NCBI GenBank assembly: GCA_030142905.1
Contig: JASJOG010000095.1
Span: 992,001-1,056,000, forward strand
DNA length: 64,000 nt
From: Heliopora coerulea
Taxonomy: Eukaryota > Cnidaria > Anthozoa > Scleralcyonacea > Helioporidae
Reading direction: 5' to 3'
Shown: positions 1 through 9,800 of the stretch, piece by piece
How the letters are laid out: each line of letters starts with the position of its first letter
Numbering within the stretch: the stretch's first letter is position 1
Position numbers and translations under genes: made by a program
Notes under the pieces: generated by a model
What the model was told of the DNA's origin: nothing
Seen by the model: the letters and a program-made list of their open reading frames with translations, nothing else
The model's database searches: none

Positions 1-235
1 TAGCGCTACTCCAAGGGAATGAACCCATACCGGGCAAGTAAAGAAAAACTCTACTTGGCCGCGGCTGGGGTTGGAATCCGAGACCTTCGGTTTATTTACT
101 AGTCCGACGCTCTACCAAATTTATATATATATATATATATATATATAAATACAAATGTTAAGTAAAAATGTTCTTTACGTCGCTACTTAAAGGACATTTT
201 TAGTTAACATTTGTATTACGCTCTACCAGCCCTGG
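1..235 (-). repeat. tRNA-like repeat split by a hairpin insert
   Basis: Read on the minus strand, 218-235 gives an A-box-like string (GGCTGGTAGAGCG) and 71-87 gives a B-box-like string (GGTCTCGGATTCCAACC). This suggests a tRNA-derived (SINE-like) sequence. It is interrupted at 118-217 by an insert flanked by the 11-bp direct repeat acgctctacca (107-117 and 218-228). No complete cloverleaf is evident, so it is a degenerate repeat rather than a working tRNA gene. Confidence 0.4.
118..217. mobile_element. Small hairpin (MITE-like) insert with (TA)n
   Basis: A 100-bp insert lies between 11-bp direct repeats. It holds a (TA)n tract (121-146) and a hairpin. The 14-bp arms aatacaaatgttaa (148-161) and ttaacatttgtatt (204-217) are perfect complements, and pairing continues with few mismatches to the centre near 180. 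It has no coding capacity. The direct repeats look like a target-site duplication. Confidence 0.5.
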
Positions 236-282
236 TATTGAGCACTCTATTACGTTGATTTGGAATAACCATATTCTTATTT

Positions 283-353
283 TATATATATATATATATA
301 TATGTTATATTATTTTATATATTTTTTATATATTATTTTATATATATTTTATA

Positions 354-395
<42 letters not shown>
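283..395. repeat. AT-rich microsatellite tracts
   Basis: Runs of (TA)n at about 283-303 and 357-395 are joined by a TTTTATATA-rich spacer. It is simple sequence upstream of the Rho gene. Short ORFs here are artefacts of the repeat. Confidence 0.8.
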
Positions 396-397
<2 letters not shown>

Positions 398-611
398 AAG
401 TGGCTTGGAGAATCGGAGGTACCCGCATGAAGCAGGGGGTTTGTATAAGTTCGCATTGTCTTGAGCTTCTGGCGTGAAATAATTGGTGAGTCTGCAAGGG
501 CATGCGCCCTTCATTCATGTGATGGAGCAAAATGTGAGGCAAGACTTGTTGAGTTATATGAAAATAACAGGATAAAATATCTTCGTTTCTTTATCTTCAG
601 GAAGTCAATCC

Positions 612-1214
612 ATGACATCTCCAACAAGGATAAAGCTGACCATAGTGGGAGACGGTGCTTGTGGCAAAACATGTCTACTGATGGTTTTTAAAGATGATAA
701 ATTTCCTTCCGACTACATTCCGACGGTGTTCGAGAATGACATGAAGTGTTTAACGGTGGACGAAAAAGAAATCGAACTTGTGCTGTGGGATACTGCTGGT
801 CAAGAAGATTACGACAGCATCCGACCTTTATCTTATCCAAACACTGACGTCATCTTACTATGTTACTCAATCAGTTCCGTCGAGAGCTTCGCAAATATTT
901 CTCACAAATGGTTGAAAGAGATTAAATGGTTCTGTCCCAAAGTACCTTTGATTCTTGTTGGGTTGAAGAAGGACCTTCGTTCTTCTAAAGACACTAATAG
1001 TGACGAGGAATTAAAGCAAAAACACATATCGTTTGAAGACGGAATAAAAATGGCGGCTGCGATTGGGGCATCAGCGTTCATGGAGTGTTCTTCGCTGACA
1101 CGAGAAGGTGTCCAAGAGGTTTTTGAGAGAGCTGTTCAAGCGACACTTAGACGAAGAAAAACGCGAAAACATCGACTTAGAAAATTAATCTGTTTTACAA
1201 CCACGACATCTTAA
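612..1214 (+). CDS. Rho-family small GTPase, atypical
   Basis: This is a 200-aa Rho/Rac-type GTPase, a family that cycles between GDP and GTP to control actin and cell shape. Visible motifs are the P-loop GDGACGKT (residues ~12-19), switch I YIPTVFEN (~34-41), switch II DTAGQEDYD (~59-67) and G5-like ECSSL. The Rho-type effector threonine and the catalytic glutamine are present. Two things are odd. The G4 motif, normally NKKD, reads LKKD, so the asparagine that contacts guanine is lost. The C-terminus is basic (RRRKTRKHRLRK) but ends CFTTTTS instead of a CAAX box, so prenylation is not predicted. The coding part has one exon. A plausible 5'UTR intron runs from a GTGAGT donor near 486 to an acceptor at 600. 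The intact frame suggests a functional gene. Assignment to RhoA, Rac or Cdc42 is not possible by eye. Confidence 0.85.
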   Translation: MTSPTRIKLTIVGDGACGKTCLLMVFKDDKFPSDYIPTVFENDMKCLTVDEKEIELVLWDTAGQEDYDSIRPLSYPNTDVILLCYSISSVESFANISHKWLKEIKWFCPKVPLILVGLKKDLRSSKDTNSDEELKQKHISFEDGIKMAAAIGASAFMECSSLTREGVQEVFERAVQATLRRRKTRKHRLRKLICFTTTTS

Positions 1215-1809
1215 CATATATTCTTATAGCAGGGGATAATTCACTTGATAGCAGACGAGAATGCGTCGATCTCAGAAAAGTTGCGTTACTATCCAAGTAA
1301 TTCCACAATATACTTAAGCTACTTTCACCAAGTGTTTTTCACATCGAATGTGAAAATGAATCGGCAGAACGCGTTCCGTTTCGTCGGAGAATTCCAAAGA
1401 ATAACGGTTCTTCTCAATTTTAGACTTACCTTGACTTGAAGAGCCAATGAAAGTACTTTTAGAAATGATCTTAGACACCTGTACTGGACAAGGTTTATTT
1501 TTCCAGGAATACAAAAAAACAAAACACGAAATAATTCATGGTTTATTTAAAATTGCACAGGAATATTAAATGACAGGAATCAGGAAATAATTTTGATGAT
1601 TTTGTAAAATAACTATTGCCTCAATATATTTATAGAAAGACAGATGACTGTCTTAAACGGTAAGCCACCAATAGATCTTATAACTTTAAAAATGGTAAAT
1701 AAAATTACTACTTTCCAACTGTTGTTCTGAAAAAGAGCTCTCTACTGCAAAAATTTGCTCAACTAAACACACTGGCAAACTATTTAAGCAAGACTTACGA
1801 CGTTAAATT

Positions 1810-2275
1810 AATATTTAAAAATCGAACAGGAGTGCTTTATCAGATTTAAAACACGAGGCGATAGCCAGATCTCATAGATCTCATAAAGCAGATACTGCAA
1901 TTTTTTTTTAAATGACTTCAAAAACTGAACCCATTAGTGCGCAAAGAAAGTTTGAAAAATCAACGTTTTCAAAGCCGCGAAAATTAGAAGAGAAGTGTTT
2001 CAATTCTATTTCAGAATCATCCTCAGGGTATTACGAAACGATAACTTCACAATTAACCTGTGGACTAAATAGCTCAACGGGTAGAGCGGCGGACCGGTAT
2101 CCCGAACGTGCGAGTTCAAATCCCGCTCGAGTCAACATCTTTCAGTTGACTTCAGTAGTGTAAGTTAATTGTGAAGTTATCGTTAGAAGAGAAGAGTGAG
2201 CGAGTTTTTATGACATTTAAAGACACGAGATGGTTATGATCAAAATCTTTTTTTTCTTCATGAATTATTGGTGAG
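1810..2275. repeat. Dispersed repeat family A, copy 1 (interrupted)
   Basis: Segments here recur at 20692-20940. One is taaaacacgaggcgatagcc near 1846. Another is a later stretch ending near cttcatgaattattggtgag (about 2258). Related ends occur near 8570 and 40960. The element has no ORF and appears to be a non-autonomous repeat. A tRNA-like element (1996-2182) is inserted in it between 12-bp direct repeats. Confidence 0.5.
1996..2182 (+). mobile_element. tRNA-derived SINE-like element, copy 1
   Basis: The core has an A box (tagctcaacgggtagagcgg, 2070-2089) and a B box (gagttcaaatcccgc, 2112-2126). A tail follows (gtcaacatctttcagttgac) that is shared with copies at 50.1 kb and, on the minus strand, 46.1 kb. 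The core is bracketed by a perfect 19-bp inverted repeat (2039-2057 and 2164-2182). The whole 187-bp insert is flanked by the 12-bp direct repeat ttagaagagaag (1984-1995 and 2183-2194). Confidence 0.65.
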
Positions 2276-3544
2276 TTTTTGAAATATATTATTGCAGTTA
2301 ATCTCAAAACATGAAATATCTGAATGCTGGTGCTGATATAAAGATGTGTATTTTTAAATATTCAGCCTCCCTCTACACCTTCAAGTGTATAAAACTAACG
2401 AAAACTTGTCGAAAACTTTGCATGTTTCGGTCTGCCATAGTTTGTGTCATTGTCTAAATATTCCCCTCATCGTAGTCGTAATAACAATGTTATTAATAAT
2501 GTTAAGACATTACACCATACTTTGTGAAGGTTTGAACGGCACCTAAATAAAAACTTGTTATGAAACGAGCAAACGTTGAAATTTGTGGTTGTAAATAAGC
2601 CAGATGCTAATAATAATGACAGTAACGATAAAGATATTCAAAAGAAATATGCATTGATTGAACTGCATGTGAATTTTCTTGCTCAGTATGTTTTATTTGT
2701 CTGGTCGTAATTCAAAGAGGTGCTATAATGATCATCATAAACTGTGTGGAAACCATTATGGTAATTATGATCAATCGAAATCTTTATGATAAATAATTTT
2801 AACCTCAACCCTAATGATGTATTTGTAGAATGCTTAATACGTAATCCCCCATGATGTGCATACTTTATGAAACATAGCTTCTTCAGACGTCAGAGCCACA
2901 AACTCCCATCATTGACGTCATCGGTTGGAATCTTGCTCACGTAGTTGGTATCGGATATTTCACCTCGTGTGCCTAGAGTTCCTCAACTTCGCCAGAGGTT
3001 GTGGGTTTTTTCCGGGTTCTCTGATTTCCTTCCATACAGTTTGGCAAGGTGGGGTGAGGTAAATGGAAAATCTATGCCCAAAAACTGTAAGCATAAATAG
3101 CTTCGATTTGGTACTTAACATATAAATGAAAAAGCGGCATAATTCTGAACTGAAAACGCTTTCTTTGACCTGTTTTATGTACTTTATCCTGGACCACAGT
3201 GGTTCTCGAAGTGCCAGAGGACCCCCGGAAAGGGCATGAATATAATGTTGGCGGGACGAAATCTAAAGAAAAAAAATTATTTCATCAAGGGTTGGTGGCT
3301 AAAAAGCTTTAGTTTACTGTTGTGTATGACGTATTTTACAGCGCTAGTTCATTACTATTTTAGGCACTTGCGTTAATCTTAAACACATTTCCTCGGAAAT
3401 ACGGAAATTTGGATTTTTCTCCATGTTTGTTTTCCTTGGACCTTGATAGTCACATACATTTTTGGGCAATACTACTAACCTAAGTAATATAACTCTATAT
3501 TATAGAGTTATGCAGCACAGCGGGCCGTAACTAAGACGTAATGT

Positions 3545-3700
3545 TTCAGACACGAATTGGTGTTCTTCCTCCGATTTCTAGATACCGAGAAACGAGTTGA
3601 AAAACGAGACGAAGCCGAGGTTTTTTAACGAGTTTCGAGGTATCTGGAAATCGAAAGAAGAACACTAAACGAGTGTTTGAAATTACTTCTCAAACGAACC
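3545..3700. repeat. Imperfect foldback element (~150 bp)
   Basis: Left arm 3546-3596 and right arm 3628-3695 are largely complementary. For example gtgttcttcctccgatttct pairs with a stretch reading gaaatcgaaagaagaacac. A partial direct repeat of the left arm (cttcctccgatttctaaata) recurs at 3751-3770. It is non-coding. Confidence 0.5.
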
Positions 3701-3886
3701 AGTATTTTAGGCGAAAATCCAGCCGAAAGTTGGAAAAATTCAACTGTAATCTTCCTCCGATTTCTAAATACTGATTAATTATGTATTTCTTTTGTTTTTG
3801 CTTAATCAATTATTAATGAGCTTGAGAACGTCTGTTCCACTCGCGGCAAACATCACGTGAAAAGTGTTCCCAAATCAGAAAACGTG

Positions 3887-6800
3887 ATGGCCACTTTACC
3901 GGGTACGCTATTCAATGCTGGCGTTTTGACAGCTTCAGTCGCAACAGTATTGACGTTCTTACTTATTCGAGGAGTTATTGGCAGTTCAAAAAGTCACCAA
4001 AAGAGAAGACCTAATAAAAGAACCGGCAAGAGAAACTATATCACCGCTGATGAGGAAGTTTTGAGTCGGTTTTCGAGAGCTATACAGTGCGAAACAGTTT
4101 CTTGGTCCAAAACGAGATCTAGTCCCGAAGAACTTTTGAAGTTGCACGCATTGCTAAAAGAAGGCAAGTGTTTTTCGATAAAATATAATAACTGATACAA
4201 TAGTATCAGTGGCGGAACTTGGATATATTTAGTAGTGAGACTTTAATGGAGCCTTTGGAAATTTTAGGGGGGTACCATTTGGTGCGGATTTGATGGGGTA
4301 CGCCTCATATACTTAATTATGTCATCTTGATAGTGGTTGAAGACCGCATTTCTCCATCAGTTGGTATAGCTCAGAGGTGGCTATGTGTTTTTTTGCAGAT
4401 CAAGGGCCACCCTGATAGTTTAGTCATTGAGTTGTACAGTATTAAATCAATACAAGAATGGGGCAAAAGGACAGTTGTACAATTTGCCATTAGACAAATT
4501 TACCATTAGAATTAGAAGTTTCCATCCCCAGGCTATTGACTTCTTGGTGAGATTATGTGATGGTGAGTGAGTGCTCATACACATGGCCTCATCAAAGTTT
4601 TGACCATGAAACATTGCTTGTCCAAATGTTCATTCAGCTTGTTTCTCAGATTAACCAATGAAAGGGCAGGTGATCTACTTTGCTGAATAAATATGTCTGG
4701 CATTAGCATCAATAAAACTCTAAAACACACCCTTAATGTGTAAAGGAAAGAGCTAGAAGGAAGCAAATGACTTCATGTGTTGGTGGCTATGGAAACATTG
4801 TAACATGCATGTTTTCAAGTGACATTTGACATATTTTCAAAGCCAGATGTAAAAAACATAACCAGATTTTCTCACTTGTCCAAGGTGGGCCTCTTAAAAA
4901 ACAAGTGTTAAATCCATCTTAATTAACCCTTATCTGTCTAAATAGGTCTTTTAATATTTTATTCTGGTTAATGTCAGCCAATTTTTCTCACTAAGGAAAA
5001 CTCTCTGGACAGGAAGAGTTAAAGGTTTCATTGTTTTAAAAGTTATGTTTCATATTCGTGTTTCAGCATTTCCTCAAGTCTATTCATCACCTTTAGTCCA
5101 ATGTGAAGTGATCAACAACTACAGTTTGCTGTTCACAGTAAAAGGAACTGATCCTTCTCTCAAGCCTTATTTACTGATATCTCATTTGGATGTTGTGCCG
5201 GTAACTGACCAAACATGGGATGTGCCTCCTTTCTCAGGAGAAGTTAAAGATGGGTTTATTTGGGGAAGAGGAACATTGGATGTAAAGAATGGAGTAATGG
5301 TATGTAGTCCACAAATAGTTACATATTAGGTTTGTTTTGGCTTACCATAACCGTGTTTTCTCTTGGGCAACTTCAGAGTAGCAGACCACTGTGCCCACCT
5401 TTGTGAAAGCTTGTGTACTATTATGCCATAAATCAATCATAGTATACTCCTTTTAGGCTGTTGTGCCATGTACAGCTTGTCAACAGTACTTTTATTTGTT
5501 TGTGGTCATTCAAGTGCCTTTAACTTGTACAAAATGCTCTTGACATTAGGCTAAGGCATCAAGTTGAGAGTAACATAAATGGGTTATTCTCACACCATCA
5601 AGATAATTTGTTGAGAGTATATGCAGAGATTAGTCTCCTTAATAGCCAGTAGAATCTTGAATTATTTGACCCAGAGATGACCATTTTTGCAGCCCACTTC
5701 AATGGTGTTTTTTTTTTTTTACTTTACCAGATTTTACATGGTTGTTTAAAACCTAATAACTGTTTTTTTACAGGGCTCATTGGAAGCTCTAGAGTATCTT
5801 CTAAAAGCTGGCCACTGTCCTAGAAGAGGTTTCTTCCTCTCATTTGGTCATGACGAAGAGGTATAGCTGGATATAATATGAAGTTAACCCTCTTGCTTCA
5901 TTCTAAGGACATTTTTAACTAAAGTATGAAAAACTTCCTTTATATTTAGTTAATTAACAACATTCATGACTGAAAACAAAATGAATACTGTTGATTATTG
6001 TAGTTATTTATCAGTTGCTTAAGAGATACCAACCATTTCAGTCAAATAAATCAAAGTAAATGCTTAATGTAAATTTGGACAATTTTGTTCCAGGTTTATA
6101 ACCACTAACTTGACACTCATTACTTTTGTTTTCAATGTGTATTATTAATAATTATAATACACTATCACAGCATTGAATGGTTTTCATTCATAGGTAATGG
6201 GTCACAATGGAGCTGCCCACATTGCCAATAAATTAAGATCTAGTGGAGTTACCTTGGAATTTGTTCATGATGAAGGTTTGGTCATTGTTAATGACTTTTT
6301 TCCAGGGATCACTAAACCAGTAGCTATGTAAGTATGCATAATATGTTGTGACAACACCCACCACTGTCTAACTTATGGGCTATTCATTGTGAGATTTAAT
6401 TGGCAAGGAAATTTTTTTATTAGCTGGAGGGGAGACCCTTGATGGATTCAAAATTTTGAAACCTAAATCTCCAGTATATTCACAAATAGCAATAAAAATT
6501 TAATACTTACTTTTTAGAAATTTTTAAGACAATGTTGCACCAAACAAATTTTAATGCAAATTACATTGTGCAAAAGGGTGATACATGATTTTTTATTATA
6601 ATAAAAGTCAATGTTGAAAACTCAGCTGCCCCATCTGACATTCCCTTTAACATATTTTTTAATGTTCATATGAGAGTTTTCCCTGCAACCATATTTACAG
6701 GATGTTGTATTGTTATATTCTTCTGTTCATAGGATTGGTGTTGCTGAGAAAGGTTCACTTGATCTTGAACTGACTGTAGAAACATCAGGTGGCCATTCCT

Positions 6801-9800
6801 CAATGCCTCCTAGAGAAACTAGTATTGGAATTCTAGCAAATGCTTTGTCAAGGTACTGTAAATTTTGATTATTCTTAGCAGTGTTGCAGGCCCATCTAGT
6901 CAGTGTGACCTGGGCAAACCATTTTTTGGGTGGCCTTCTGGTACCCCAAAAGCACAGCTGAGGAGAATCTTGGCATGGGAAGTAATCCTCTGAGTTAAGT
7001 ATTTTAGGCCACTGTATACTGATTGTAAGGAATTCTAAGATGTCAAAATCCAGCGCCAGCCGACAATTTGAAAAAGTATAAGATAAAACAGACTCCGAAT
7101 ATCAAAGTCATCTTGAAAACTCAAGATTTGAGTAAAATCATAACAATTATGGTATTTGCATGATATTTCATCTTTATTTCAAAGACATCGTCAGACAGAC
7201 TGTTGTTTATGTATCAGTCTGTCTGACAATGTCTTTGAAATAAAGACAAAATATCATGTAAATACCATAATTGTCTTGATTTTACTCAAATCTTGAGTTT
7301 TCAAGATGACTTTGATATTTGGAGTCTGTTTTATCTTATACTAAGATGTCATGTGTAACATTTTTGGCAATTATATTATCAGTCAAGTGAAGTTTGGGGG
7401 TACAGGTCCCCCCCCCCCCACTGGCCATGCCAATTAATCTAGCCAAAATTGTGTAAAGATAATTATCTCTGCACCATTTATTTCTTAATAGTAATGGCTA
7501 TTTATTTACTTTCCAGTCAAATATATTGACCTGTATGGCTAGAACATTAATTTAGCACTCATCCAAATATATACACACAGCTACACCTTGTGTTTTCACC
7601 AGGCATTTTTCCACTTGAAAGGATCTCATTCATGTTTCTATCACAGCACAGAGGTGCTCAAGCAATTTCCTATTTGTTAATTTTAGGCTTTGACCGTACT
7701 CTGTTTGATTTACTCTAGACTTGAAGCAAATCCCATGCCTTCAACGTTTGGTTCTGGACCTGAACTGGAATTTTTCAAATGTCTGTCCTCAGAGGTTGTT
7801 ATTTATATTCCGCGTATTTATGACATATCAAGCGTATACTGTAACTCTTTTAACCCTTTCCTGTCCAAGACGTCTCCCTTCGACGGGTAAAATCGTCTGG
7901 CGTTAGCCAGAGTAAAATACCAGAGTCGGGTATGGACCGGAAGGGGTTAAGCCAGCCGTAAATGTGTGGTTACAGTTTTTTTCTACGCATATAAAAATCG
8001 AGATTTGTAAATTGCTACATTATTACACAAGAAAGTGCGCTCTTTATTGCCGTTCACTCTTCATATACCACCTCAGAAGTTAAACTCGTGAAACCTTGGT
8101 GGCTAATTTTGGCTATCAAATGGCTATCAAAATTTTACAAGAACTTACGGGCTTACATAAAATTCGGCTGTGAATAACCCATCCGTGCGAATTAATTTTA
8201 GATTGAACTTGAAACAGTATGATTACCCACACCAAAAATGAATTTTTAATTTCACATAGTCCTTTTTTTCCAGTTTTCATATCCTTTCAAGATTATTACG
8301 TCTAACTTATGGTTATTTGGACCACTCTTGGAGAGGTAAAGTCTCTGATGTTTACAACATTCGATGCACCGTGGACGCGAATATCGCAAACAACTTATAA
8401 AACGAATGCTTGCAAACATTTGTGTTCCTCAAAACTGGTAAAGATTCCAACGATTTTAGTCGAGAAAATATCGCGAAAATTTCATGAAAAAGCAGTGTGA
8501 TACAGTCACTAGTGGTCGTATCACATTTACAACAACTGATTAAACTTTTTTTTTTTGTTTTTTTTTCTTCATGAATTATTAATGAGTTTTATAAGAAGTG
8601 TTAAAACTGATGCTATTTTCAACTCTGGTTCATATAAACTCGCTAATGTATTCTAATCGTTACAACTGCCTCCCCCCCACTTTCGAGAACTTTACAAAAT
8701 TATTTAGTAGACCATTTTCATTTTATGTGATCTGATTAAAGAAATCGTTTTTTAATGGTTACACCTTCAACTTTATATTTTTGAAAGAGTCGAGCAAACA
8801 CAGAAATGTTCGGAGCTCCTCGGAAAGTTACGTCATTTTGGTATGTCTTAACACTGGCAAAAACCCTTTACGTCTGAAAAACAGTCGAAATGGCTTTACA
8901 TACAGCCCGGAAATTTAGATTCCTTTTCTATTCATTCTGTTTGCGGGCATGTGGTCTGCATGTATCCTTGAGAGTGGGTGTGTATGTGTATGTGTGTGTG
9001 TGTGTATGTGTGTGTGACTGTGTGGATGTGCGGTTTGATTGTGCACATTTGTTCATATCTTTGATGGCTTCAGCGTGTCATTGTTACTGCGAAGTTCACT
9101 GTGACTGTTTACTGATTTTCAAGAAGATCCACAATTAACGTAGAGGATTCGATGTGTTGATTTTTTTTTTATTTCATTTCTAACCTTTGATAATTCAATG
9201 GCTGCCTGGTAAAATTTTCAAGTAAATTAATTAAAGTAAGAATTAAAGTAATCGTGCTTGTGTTGGTCACAGTATGTATGGCTTGCGTGGGTAAATTGTG
9301 TACATGCGTTTTTGCATGTACGTTGATATGCGTGCTTGTGCGTACATGCGTGCACGTGCCGTTTTTGACGCCCAGGCGTGTGTTCGTGTGTTCCTGCACG
9401 CGTGTTTGTATGTGCGCTGTCGTGCTCGATACTGCGAGTCAACGTGCATGTCTATTTGCCCACTTCATTCGGGTCTATAACATAACTAAATATTTCTTTT
9501 TTTCATCAAATATCCAAGGTTCTTGAGTCGAAAAATTTCAACAAACGCCCTGGTACGGACTACGGCTGCTGTGACAAAGGTGAACGGAGGGACGAAGGTA
9601 AATTTAGATGTTTGTTACTTAGGGTTTCAGCTGCCTAAGGTTACTGTTGATCATCGAAATGCAGCGGTTCCATGTTACACCGCTCAAGCGCCAGTTGCTC
9701 TTTCCAAAACTTCTTAATTCTCAGCTTGGAACACGATCGTTTATTGTACCTTTTGATTCGCCGGGTTGTGTGTTGTTCTACACTGCGTGTTTTGAGCCAA

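Larger units (their letters stand above)
1215..3886. other. Intergenic region, repeats only
   Basis: No convincing gene was seen between the Rho stop and the PM20D1 start. The region contains two recognisable repeats (1810-2275 and 3545-3700). The rest is unstructured AT-rich sequence with possible AATAAA signals near 1699. Confidence 0.5.

Noticed and set aside
2070..2142. A functional tRNA gene
   Set aside because: A and B boxes are present, but acceptor and anticodon stems do not form cleanly, and the same sequence recurs as a dispersed repeat.
9169..9480. Cys/His/Thr-rich ORFs on both strands
   Set aside because: They come from the TG-rich degenerate microsatellite.
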